From positions 4,319,918 through 4,383,917 of the forward strand of contig NZ_JWJG01000028.1 of NCBI RefSeq assembly GCF_000818395.1: DNA of 64,000 nucleotides. Reading direction: 5' to 3'. Shown here piece after piece: positions 49,835-57,953 of this stretch. The position numbers and the translations under genes were made by a program. This DNA comes from Noviherbaspirillum autotrophicum (GTDB taxonomy: Bacteria; Pseudomonadota; Gammaproteobacteria; Burkholderiales; Burkholderiaceae_D). A model generated the notes under the pieces. The model had not been told where the DNA came from and ran no database searches. It saw only the letters and a program-made list of their open reading frames with translations. The first letter of the stretch is position 1, and the number at the start of each line of letters is the position of its first letter.

Positions 49835-50213
49835 TCCCCCTATCGCACGAAAATGTGAGAAAGCCCGGCTTGCTTCACCGGCGGCAGTGCTTAAAAACCG
49901 TAAGACCCCATCCTTCTCTGGAAGAAGACTTTATATTCTCGGCCTCTCCTGTTGCAGAATAACTGCGAGGAAGGGCAGCATCGCATCATCGGTCTGAGTC
50001 CATATTCAAAACCCATGGGCGAAGGCGATGTCGTGGAAACGGTAGACAATACAACCGTCTGGGCAAAGACATCGAGAATCATGCAGGTCAAATAAGTTTG
50101 ATCGCCGGCGCGATCTAGCGCAGGCTCACCGGAAGACAACACGCGCACAGCCATTCCTTTTCGCTCAGTGACTGACGTGTGAGCGAGGGCTGCCGGCCTC
50201 GGCGCGCAGTGTG
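49835..50213. other. Gap without supported gene
   Basis: About 380 bases between the secreted protein and the ComEA-like gene. A frame of about 87 codons on the minus strand lacks a ribosome site and has shadow-like composition. No repeat was recognised. Confidence 0.4.
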
Positions 50214-50681
50214 CTATTGCGTAGCGGAAGCGCCCGATTGTGGCTTCTTGTCTGTTCTTGAACCGCCCTTGCCACTCGCGGCAGAGCCGTCGCTGTTCAT
50301 GCTCGCGCTGTTGGATCTGGCTGCTTTCTTACTGCTGGAAGAAGACGAAGACGTGGCTGCTGGGCTGGATGCGCTCGTTTTTGACTCTTTTGATGCAACT
50401 GTGGTGCCCGGCTTGGACTTGCCGTCGATCGTCAGTCCCGCTTCGGACATCTTCGTGGAGTTCTTATCGCCGATACCTTTGACCCGGCTTTCGAAATCGT
50501 TCCAGTCCTTGAACTTGCCGTTCTTGTTGCGTTCGTCGATGATGGTTTTTGAGATCTTTGGACCGATGCCCTTGATGCGGTCCAGCTCGGGAGCGTCAGC
50601 CTTGTTCACATCGACTTGCGCAAAGGCTAATCCTACGGACATCCATAGAGCGACGAACATGAAAAGCAGGCGTTTCAGCAT
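50214..50681 (-). CDS. ComEA-like helix-hairpin-helix protein
   Basis: A 155-residue exported DNA-binding protein. Signal peptide MLKRLLFMFVALWMSVGLAFAQ, then VDVNKADAPELDRIKGIGPKISKTIIDER and FESRVKGIGDKNSTKM, two helix-hairpin-helix motifs as in ComEA, which binds transforming DNA in the periplasm. The C-terminal 80 residues are a low-complexity Ser/Ala/Lys tail. Uptake of DNA is inferred; no other competence gene is in view. Confidence 0.85.
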   Translation of the reverse strand: MLKRLLFMFVALWMSVGLAFAQVDVNKADAPELDRIKGIGPKISKTIIDERNKNGKFKDWNDFESRVKGIGDKNSTKMSEAGLTIDGKSKPGTTVASKESKTSASSPAATSSSSSSSKKAARSNSASMNSDGSAASGKGGSRTDKKPQSGASATQ

Positions 50682-51097
50682 GGCTTTCTCCTTCGTTAAA
50701 GCGGCGGCGCATCTATACCGTCCGTATTGCTACGACAGTCAGTATTGAAAAGAATTCAAGGCCAACAGTCACGCACAATAGTGGCCGACAGGATAGTCGA
50801 GCACCTTCGGCCATTGTTCTGAGCCATGCTGCTATAAAAGCATCGACAAATAATCGTCTTAAGAAAATTCCTCAACGACAGCATATGGCTGGTTGCTGAT
50901 TTTCAATATTTTCTAGCAACTGGCCGCTTTCGGTTTACCAGTGGACGTTCACGAAAATTTGCCGGGAGACAGCAGTCGGCCCAGAGTGTGTAAAAACGCG
51001 GTTGCGCAAATTGTTTACTCATTGTTGATCCTCTCGAACACCGCGATTAATTCTTGAGTGTTGAATAGGCTGTCGGGCTGAAGACACCGGAGGATCG
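50682..51097. other. Gap left of the transposase fragment
   Basis: About 415 bases. The right part probably belongs to the left end of the IS1182-type element; its terminal repeat could not be defined. Otherwise AT-richer, no gene seen. Confidence 0.4.
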
Positions 51098-51652
51098 ATG
51101 AAGCGATTCATTCAAGAGGAACATCGGACGCAGAGCACGTTGCTGCCGGATCGGCTGGACGACTACATCAGCGAAGAGAATCCGGTGCGTGTGGTCGATG
51201 CGTTCGTCGAGGAGCTCGATCTGGCGACCCTGGGTTTCGACGGTGTGACGCCGGCCAGAACAGGAAGACCGTCTTACCATCCCGCCGTCTTGCTCAAACT
51301 CTACATCTACGGTTACCTCAACCGCATTCAATCCAGCCGCAGGCTGGAGAGGGAAGCGCAGCGCAATGTCGAGTTGATGTGGCTGATTGGCCGGCTCGCT
51401 CCCGACTTCAAGACGATCGCCAACTTCCGCAAGGATAACGGCAAGGGCATTCGCAATGTTTGCCGCCAATTTGTTCTCGTATGCCGCAAGCTCGATCTGT
51501 TTACTGAAGCCTTGGTTACCATTAGCGGCAGCAAGTTCAAGGCAGTGAACAACCGTGACAGGAACTTCACCCAAGCCAAGCTGCAACGCCGGATACAGGA
51601 AATCGAATCGAGCATTGCACGCTATCTGTCTGAAATGGATTCAGCCTGTTGA
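51098..51652 (+). pseudogene. IS1182-family transposase, 3'-truncated
   Basis: The first 184 codons of an IS1182-type transposase (full proteins are about 450-500). The family start MKRFIQEEHRTQSTLLPDRL, then YHPAVLLKLYIYGYLNRIQS, SSRRLEREAQRNVELMWLIG, and DGSKF-type [17 protein letters not shown] are seen. The family sequence stops at SEMDSA, after which Cys and TGA follow at an old junction. A DDE catalytic site cannot be complete, so it is inactive. CGGAGG precedes the ATG. The IS630-type element begins only about six bases after the stop. Confidence 0.9.
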
Positions 51653-52624
51653 TGTTCACGCAGAATTGACCCACTGGGGAATAACCACAGTGAGCGAACC
51701 AGCCTCTGGCGTCGCCGTTGCTGACTTTCCCGATGATCTTGGTCAATGCCAGATCAAGTGCTTCTCGGGTTCGGGCTTTCATCCCGCGTAACCAGGTTTT
51801 CAGTTTGGACCAGCACGGCTCAATCGGTGACCAGTCTGGCGAATACGGTGGCAGGTAAATCAGTTGCGCGCCTGCTGTGGTGATCAGCGCTTCAATATCC
51901 GCCACCTTGTGCACGCTCAGATTGTCCATGACCACGATGTCACCCGCACGCAGCGTGGGCACCAGGACATGCTGCACGTATGCCCTGAAGACTGCAGTGT
52001 CGACCGCGCCCTCAATCGTCATGACGGCATTCATGCCGTACCAGGACAGCGCTCCCAAAATACTGATATTGCGACCAAAGTTTTTCGGAACTGCATCATG
52101 GACCCGTTGGCCGCGTGGCGCTCTGCCATAACGGCGCGTCATGGCAATATTGAGCCCCGATTCGTCAATGAATTTCAGCTTCTTGACTGGGAAACAGGCG
52201 ATTTGCTTGCGGTACCGACGACGTGCCAGACGTATGCGCGCTGTATCCCGCTCGCTTGCGTGGACTGTCTTTTTTTTCGACGCATGCCCATTTGATGCAA
52301 TGCCCGACTCATGGTCGGGGCACTAACCACGACACCTTTACTTGCGCACAACCGTCCGATTAACTCCTGCAACGTCAGATCCGGCTGTTTCTGTAACCAT
52401 CGTCGGATCTGGCCCCGGCAGTCATCGTCCAGTAATTCGTGTCGCCCACGCTTGCGTCGTTGCGGGACGAGTTCGCCGCCGCTGCGCCGGTATTGGCGCA
52501 ACAATGCTTCGACGAAAGACAAACTGACGTTGAACAACTCGGCTACTTCGCGCTGCGACTGCGTGCCGCGCTCGCAGGCCTGAACCACCTTCCGTCGCAG
52601 ATCCAATGAATAGGGAGCAGCCAT
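51567..52624 (-). CDS. IS630-family transposase, two frames joined by A-run slippage
   Basis: The first frame starts [20 protein letters not shown] with a helix-turn-helix ([20 protein letters not shown]). It leads to MRRKK at a run of eight A (minus strand, 52277-52270). A one-base shift back there continues as KTVHASERD and joins [12 protein letters not shown], the first catalytic Asp. The second Asp is in [10 protein letters not shown], and the Glu is in [13 protein letters not shown]. The full DDE domain is thus produced only by slippage, the usual two-ORF arrangement of IS630. After HCGYSPVGQ the frame has no stop inside the element and runs into flanking DNA. Confidence 0.85.
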
Positions 52625-52679
52625 GATGACACCTCCGGCTTGATCACCTTATCACGACATCCTTTTGCGTCTGATGTTC
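51650..52679 (-). mobile_element. IS630-family insertion sequence
   Basis: About 1 kb. Bounded by the direct repeat TGATGTTC (51650-51657 and 52672-52679). The ends begin ACGCAGAA at the left and ACGCAAAA at the right (reverse complement), a short weak terminal inverted repeat. IS630 elements usually duplicate only TA, so the eight-base direct repeat may be chance or an atypical target duplication; the exact boundaries are uncertain. It lies between the IS1182-type fragment and the truncated repressor. Confidence 0.7.
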
Positions 52680-53037
52680 CTTTTCCTTTTATCTTTCTGA
52701 AAACCGCTCTAGTGTGGCCAAGGGAAGCGTTCGTCACTTCGCTCATCCCATCGGCCCCATCCAGGAAGTGGATCGGCAGGCTCAGCTCGATTTCTATCTT
52801 CCGTGCCGTGCCTGGACCGAATGCGGTCAGCATCTTTGAAACCCGCGCCTTTGAGACGCCGAACCGTTCACAGAAACCTTGGCGACTGCCCAGGAAATAG
52901 GTCTCCATGACGGTCCGCAGGCGCTCTCTGCGGATGTCCTTGGCGGTGTCGGGTTCGGTCGTTACAGTATCAAGATGGAGCGGCAAAAAGGCCGGGCTTG
53001 CGGCCCGATGAAGTACATCCAGGGAGTTACGAAGCAA
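52672..53037 (-). pseudogene. Phage-type repressor-like gene, cut by the IS element
   Basis: The frame encodes a Cro/CI-like helix-turn-helix protein: RERLRTVMETYFLGSRQGFC, FCERFGVSKARVSKMLTAFG, ARKIEIELSLPIHFLDGADG. It breaks into IS630 sequence after GKGTS. The start codon is uncertain (TTG at 53037 or later ATG). A second copy of the central part is found at 53918-54259. An antirepressor or regulator role in a prophage or integrative element is likely but lost. Confidence 0.7.
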
Positions 53038-53263
53038 GTCTGCCTGCGCAATTCATTTGCAGCTTTGCTGGCACTCAAAGCCGCGGTTGGGGCTTGGGCA
53101 GTGTCGAGCTTCTTTACAGTGCGCCATAGATTGTTCAGGTAAGATTGCGCAACTCCTTGATGCAAAAGAATTAAATTTCTCTGGCCTAATTCCTGCTATC
53201 CCTTTCGACCGTGGGCACGGCACCGCCATAAGCCCGCACATTCATCTATTCGAAGGGGATAAT

Positions 53264-53914
53264 GTGAACTTCTTCAAGAAGGCCTTGCTTAGTCTTTCCC
53301 TTGTTTCATCATTCGGCACCGCAGCTACGGCCAACGCAGCCATCACGGTTGACTTCAGTTCGCCCACCGGCTTCCTCGGATTGAGCCAGACCTATGGCCC
53401 GGTCACGGCTTATGGGGCCAGGGGCATCAACGGCACGCTGACCCCGGCCAGCCTCTTTGGCAAGGCCAGCGCCGATCCCAACGAGAGGGGCCTTGGTCTT
53501 CTCCTTTCGGAGGACCATGAAATCAATGACCCTTATTACATTCCTATTCTTAATGCGTCTGTCGTCGAAGCACTTATCCTCGACCTTGGCTCATTGGTGG
53601 GCCAAGACTTGCAGCTCGGCTTCGAATCCGTGCAGGGCGGCGAACAGTGGAAGGTCGGCTTCAGCAACAGCACCGCTCCGCTGACCAGCCTGTCCCAGTT
53701 CAGCGGCTTCGTGACAGGCAGCTCCGACTATCCGGCGCTCTACGACTTCGGCGTGAATAACAATCGCTACGCCATCGTCGAAGCCGCCAGCGGGAACATC
53801 CTCCTGCGCTCCCTGACCGCGACCGAAGTGCCGGAGCCTGCCAGCCTCGCCCTGATGGGTCTGGGATTTCTCGGATTGGGCGCAATTCGTCGCAAGGCTA
53901 CGAAGGCCTCCTGA
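53264..53914 (+). CDS. PEP-CTERM sorting-domain protein
   Basis: A 216-residue secreted protein. It begins with GTG at 53264 (AAGGGG six bases upstream), giving signal peptide MNFFKKALLSLSLVSSFGTA and an ANA cleavage site. The middle is a beta-sandwich-like domain. The C-terminus is a textbook PEP-CTERM signal: VPEPASLALMGLGFLGLGAI then RRK, recognised by exosortase in the inner membrane, which exports and processes such proteins. No exosortase or exopolysaccharide gene is in the window. Flanking repressor fragments on both sides suggest it sits in a remodelled mobile segment. Confidence 0.88.
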   Translation: MNFFKKALLSLSLVSSFGTAATANAAITVDFSSPTGFLGLSQTYGPVTAYGARGINGTLTPASLFGKASADPNERGLGLLLSEDHEINDPYYIPILNASVVEALILDLGSLVGQDLQLGFESVQGGEQWKVGFSNSTAPLTSLSQFSGFVTGSSDYPALYDFGVNNNRYAIVEAASGNILLRSLTATEVPEPASLALMGLGFLGLGAIRRKATKAS

Positions 53915-53917
53915 GCA

Positions 53918-54259
53918 TCAAGAAGCCCAGGCTCCTTCCTGCGAGGAGCCTGCAAACGGCTGAGCCGTAATGCGTTGGCCATTTGCCGCCTTTGCGATGA
54001 AGGCCTTGCCAGCATCCGTTGCCAACCTGAAGGCCGTGATGATTTGCTGTTCGCGCTCGGTCAAGTAGACCATCGCAGTGTTGCCGAGTGAAGCGTTCCT
54101 CGCTTCACTCATTCCATCCGCACCGTCCAGAAAGTGGATGGGCAGACCAAGCTCGATTTCTATCTTCCGTGCTGTTCCTGGACCGAACGATGCGGTCAGC
54201 ATCTTTGAGACCCGTGCGTTGAAACTTGACACGGCTATGTCCGCTTTCAAGGAAGTCAA
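53918..54259 (-). pseudogene. Second, 5'-truncated copy of the repressor-like gene
   Basis: A 113-codon frame. The N-terminal 14 residues are unrelated to a helix-turn-helix start, then ARVSKMLTASFGPGTARKIE, LPIHFLDGADGMSEARNASL follow, nearly identical to the gene at 52672-53037. After NASLG it keeps its own natural end, with TEREQQIITAFRLATDAGKAF, so this copy shows what the first one lost. The helix-turn-helix start is missing, so it should not bind DNA normally. Confidence 0.65.
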
Positions 54260-54436
54260 CTGACTGGTTTGGGTCGGTTTCCGCCCGTCAACTTAATTTT
54301 GGCAAGGTCCCATCTTGGGCACGTTTCAGTCGGATTATGAGCACGATTACGACTAATCACGGTGCCGAGTAAGCCGCTTACCAACACCGCAATATGCACT
54401 CATTTCTTGCAGTCCCAAACGAAATCAAAGCAAGTT

Positions 54437-54982
54437 TCATGATGCTAACTCAGGCCGACACTCTTCCTGAAAAGCACACTTGCGGCACAATGCTTCGCTC
54501 TTCGTGTACTGAGGCACGATCCGGCCTTCCAGAATCCGAGCCCGGCGCTGCGCCAACGCCACGACGTTCTCCGCCGTCATTAGCCTGACTTGCTGCACCG
54601 ACCGCTCTCCTCGCGCTGGGCTCTGGATGACGACATAGCCGATATCACTGACCGCATACCCAGTGCTTTGCTCGACAGCCAGGCGCTGGGCGGACAGTTC
54701 GATAATGTCGGACCGATAGTCACGAGGGACCTCCCTGGTCTTGAATTCGACAAGATGCACCGTACCATTGAGCGCATATCCTCGATCCACCCTCGCCACG
54801 AGCGCAAGCGGATTCGTGATCGTGAAGCGCTGTTCAGCGTATAGGAGTTTGGCTCCCTTCAGCTCCACGGGCAGCCATGCCGAATCGCGAGATCTTGCGC
54901 TGAATACCTTTAGCCAGCACCACGCCGCCAGCGCTGCGGTGGCAATGCCCAACCAGATCATCACTGAAATTCCGTTCATCAT
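54437..54982 (-). CDS. Membrane-anchored PD-(D/E)xK nuclease, Cas4-like C-terminal half
   Basis: A 181-residue protein. Residues 5-24 form a transmembrane helix (SVMIWLGIATAALAAWCWL). The rest has nuclease motifs: Asp66 in ARVDRG, Glu79-x-Lys81 in VEFKT, Gln105-x3-Tyr109, and C-terminal cysteines Cys166, Cys169 and Cys175 (LCRKCAFQEEC), as in the Fe-S cluster of Cas4/AddB-type nucleases. The fourth Cys and the GxxxH element, which Cas4 carries in its N-terminal segment, are not here but in the adjoining upstream gene. The start overlaps that gene's stop (ATGA). Nuclease activity is inferred. Confidence 0.75.
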   Translation of the reverse strand: MMNGISVMIWLGIATAALAAWCWLKVFSARSRDSAWLPVELKGAKLLYAEQRFTITNPLALVARVDRGYALNGTVHLVEFKTREVPRDYRSDIIELSAQRLAVEQSTGYAVSDIGYVVIQSPARGERSVQQVRLMTAENVVALAQRRARILEGRIVPQYTKSEALCRKCAFQEECRPELAS

Positions 54983-55461
54983 TCGTTGCCGGTACGGTAA
55001 CGCGATAGCTTGACCACGGCACGGGCAATGACCACGGCCGGACGCAGGAGAATGCTGGACAGAAGAATCGCCGTTTTGCGGCCGGCGAGCCATGCCGCCA
55101 ACCGAGGCGACACGCGGTAATACAACCGGATCAGGCGCCTGCCAACGGCAGTCTGGCACAACACCTGGTCGCGAAACTGACGCAAGGTCTGCGTTTCAGG
55201 CGCCATTTGCCCATAAGTTACGCTGGCAATGAAGCACCATGGTTTCTCCAGGCTGGTCTGCACGCCTGGGGTAGCAATCGCAGCGTCCCTGAAAAACTGG
55301 CCATGTTCCCGTCGTCCCCGCTCGATCGCCTTGCGCTGATCAGCCGACATGCGCTTGCCATACCGCGCCTCGTACCGGACAAGGCGCTCGCACCCCCCCA
55401 TCTGCGCAAGCGCAGACGCACTCACGGTATCGCGACGTCTTCCCGGCATCCCATCTTCCAT
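54979..55461 (-). CDS. Cas4-like N-terminal segment fused to a CFI-box C-terminal domain
   Basis: A 160-residue protein. Residues 13-60 look like the N-terminus of Cas4: SASALAQMGGCERLVRYEAR with Cys24, then GRREH, a GxxxH motif (49-53). Residues 76-150 are a CFI-box-CTERM domain (WCFIASVTYGQMAPE, LRQFRDQVL, RRLIRLYYRVSPRLAAWLAG), including a hydrophobic tail, a membrane-associated domain of unknown function. Translation is coupled to the nuclease gene by a four-base overlap. It follows the StbB-like gene by 37 bases in the same operon. Confidence 0.7.
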   Translation of the reverse strand: MEDGMPGRRRDTVSASALAQMGGCERLVRYEARYGKRMSADQRKAIERGRREHGQFFRDAAIATPGVQTSLEKPWCFIASVTYGQMAPETQTLRQFRDQVLCQTAVGRRLIRLYYRVSPRLAAWLAGRKTAILLSSILLRPAVVIARAVVKLSRYRTGNE

Positions 55462-55498
55462 GCTTTGTCATTTCCTCTCGTGGCACGGCGGCCCAGCG

Positions 55499-55783
55499 TT
55501 ATTTAATCGGTGGCAGGAACAGTTCATGCGTCGCCGCCACGTCCTTTTCGCGCGCCGCCAGTGCCGATTCTTTCTGCGGTATCGGAGGGGTATCAGAAAT
55601 ATGGGGGCCACGCACCCGACCTGCGAGCAGAAGAGTTTCACTGGCAAGCAGCTTTAACCGTTGCGTTCGCTTCATCCCCTTACTGATCTTTTTGAGCTCG
55701 TTAAACAATTCCGGGTACTCTTCCCGATCAAGGCGCACATTCATGCGCAGGACATTGCCATCGTCCTCGTCATTACTGGCCAT
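55499..55783 (-). CDS. Small ParR/StbB-like partition partner
   Basis: A 94-residue protein. Residues 8-55 (VLRMNVRLDREEYPELFNEL, KKISKGMKRTQRLKLLASET) have a ribbon-helix-helix-like look (strand then two helices), and the tail is Pro-rich. Its place directly after a ParM/StbA-like gene, with overlap of 11 bases, makes it the likely DNA-binding adaptor of a plasmid-type segregation system. GGAGG six bases ahead of the ATG supports the start. Identity is by position and fold impression only. Confidence 0.6.
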   Translation of the reverse strand: MASNDEDDGNVLRMNVRLDREEYPELFNELKKISKGMKRTQRLKLLASETLLLAGRVRGPHISDTPPIPQKESALAAREKDVAATHELFLPPIK

Positions 55784-56803
55784 GGGGTGCCTCCATTGGC
55801 TCCCGGGATGTGGAAACCGGCATGCCGCGCGACGGCTCGTCCTGCGCGCTAATCAACCGGCCGGCGATCTGAAATCCTTTCACGTTGGCATAGAGCGCGT
55901 CTTTCAGTTCATGGATTTTATGGCGCGGGAAAGCATCCTTGATGGCCTTCTTAAAAAAGAAGGCGCCGCCGCCGACGATGATGATGTTCTGGATATCGCT
56001 CGCGTCACCAACATAATGCCGCATCTCTGCTACCGCATGTTCCGGCACTTTGCGCGCCACCGGCAGGTGCGCGGAAATGTCGTACTCCTTCTGGAACAAG
56101 ACCGGCTTTTTGCCGCCGCGCAGAGCGGCATCGATCAGCTCGAAGTCGCGGAATTGCGTGCCGGTTTTCATGCTGATGCCTTCCGCAATCTTCTGCAGCA
56201 CGTCGAACATGCCCCGGTTCAGCGAATGGCTTTTACTCTCGATCTGTTGCATCCCTTGCGTAACGATCCAGTCGAACGTGCGTGCACCCGGATCGATGAT
56301 CAAGCTCTTTTCACGGCGCAACTCTGCCAGCCTGTTGTGAACCATCCCGTAATGCATTTCTTGACAACAACGTTGCGTCCACCGCCGAGATCATGCCGGC
56401 CGATCATCCTCTTTTCCAGCAGACAGACTTGACCCGGCACCTTGAAAGTCGCCACCGGCAGGCCCACGACCAGCAGGTCGATTTCCTCGACTTTCATGTA
56501 ATGCAACGCTCCACGCACTAGCGCCAGATATTCGGGCGTTTCAAAGTAAGCATCGTGCTGCAGTACCTTGGCATTGAACACGTCCGCCGCCAGATGAACG
56601 TCCGGCCCCACTTCATAGAACAAACCGTCGATCGGGATGCTGCCGGTCTTGCGCCTGCTGCCAAATCCGTCTTCCTTTCTATCCGCTTCGGACGGATAAG
56701 CTTCGGACGGGAAGTGCAGGCATTTGATGCCGCCATCATCGTCACTGGCGACATATTTGGTATTGCCTCGCCCCACGTCGATTGCACGAACGACTGCTCC
56801 CAT
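55773..56803 (-). pseudogene. ParM/StbA actin-like segregation ATPase, frameshifted
   Basis: Together the two frames look like a ParM/StbA actin (about 330 aa). The start MGAVVRAIDVGRGNTKYVAS has the phosphate-1 motif DVGRGNTK. The second frame has the phosphate-2 motif SLIIDPGARTFDW and the adenosine motif IIIVGGGAFFF. The first frame goes off at VVVKKCITG around 56335-56360, and the second resumes with MHYGMVHNRLAEL. About ten residues seem missing as well as the frame. A programmed shift is unlikely, so the gene is probably inactive unless the two parts are re-joined. GGAGAG lies before the ATG. Confidence 0.75.
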
Positions 56804-57863
56804 TTTTCTCTCCATCACAATTCGGCAATCACAAAGTAGCTCGAACCTTCCGCTTATAGCCACTCAAAATACGCCGGGATCAGGAGCGCATTTGACATTA
56901 GCTAATTGGTGCCGCAGTCGTCGACGCCTGCATGGTGACGGCCTCCCAAATGGCTTGTTTATGCAGCCCGGGCTGCACTCCGTCGTCGGCAACTGATCCG
57001 CGACTGCGCAATACGGCACAGCGTCTCGCGCGTCAACACGATCGACGATCAGAGGTCACCCAACCTCTGCTCTCGGCAAGGCCAGATGCCGCCATGCCCG
57101 CTTTTACGGAATCATTACGCCATCAATAACGACAGCTTTTCGCTGGCGAACCGCTTGACTGCCTGTTGCAGCCGGCCCTATTCTGATTGCGCTGTCGGGA
57201 CCCGCTTCCATGAACATCGCGTTCTCAATGCGGCGTTACAGTCGTTACCTGTCCGCAGAGCGCCGAACCACTGAGTTCGGTCTTTTCCATAGAAGCAGTG
57301 GCCCTTGGCCATCCGAGCGCCGGTGCCGTCGAGCACGGCTTGAGATAGGAATGAGCCCGACTCATTCACGCACCGACCTGATCGATGCGTTCCGCTAAAC
57401 CGAGTAATTTCTTCCCGCGTGCGCTTATCGCTGTCTGAGAATCAGCCAGCGGCGTAGCGTGGCGTCGCCCGTGAGGCGTCGCGCGCCGCGATCAGCACGC
57501 CATCGATCAGCGGGCCTGGTGGTAGGGCCCTGGATGCAATCGAGGAAGAAATGACAACCGTCCGAGTCTCGGATCCGGGCATTCACCCGGATGCCGCTGC
57601 GGCGCCTGCGCGCCGTTCGCGCCCGCTCCCGAAGTGGGGGGATGCAAGCCGTGGAAACACGGGAGCGTCTCGCACGCACATTTTTAAGCCACACCATGTC
57701 GCGCCTCGCGACGAATCGCATCCGCCCTCCGAGCAACACGTTTCAAATTGGTTTGCCCGCGCCTGAGAATGCCGTTGGCCCGCTCTTCCCTGGCAGGTTC
57801 ATTTCGGCCAATCGCCATGCTGCGCGCTGACAGTAACGCAATCTTCCAGCGATAGGAGTGACG
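56804..57863. other. 1.06-kb gap, probably decayed mobile DNA
   Basis: Many open frames exist, but none combines a start, a ribosome site and protein-like composition. Motifs like CTTCCC (57413 and 57786) recall leader segments seen before genes farther right. Likely relic of lost genes. Confidence 0.4.
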
Positions 57864-57953
57864 ATGCACCAGGTATCTATACAACGCGACCACGCATATC
57901 GCCCGTGCACGGGCCGGCGGCGCATCATGAAGGAGGCAATCCATGGGCAATAA
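57864..57953 (+). CDS. Possible leader peptide overlapping the integrase start
   Basis: A 29-codon frame starting MHQVSIQRDHAYRPCTGRRR with AGGAG five bases before the ATG. It ends 11 bases inside the integrase gene. A perfect 14-base palindrome GCCCGTGCACGGGC (57901-57914) lies in it. Translation could be coupled to the integrase. A real peptide role is not shown. Confidence 0.4.
   Translation: MHQVSIQRDHAYRPCTGRRRIMKEAIHGQ

Noticed and set aside
54437-56803. CRISPR-Cas system suggested by the Cas4-like genes.
   Set aside because: No repeat array, cas1, cas2 or effector gene is in the window; the context is a segregation operon in mobile DNA.
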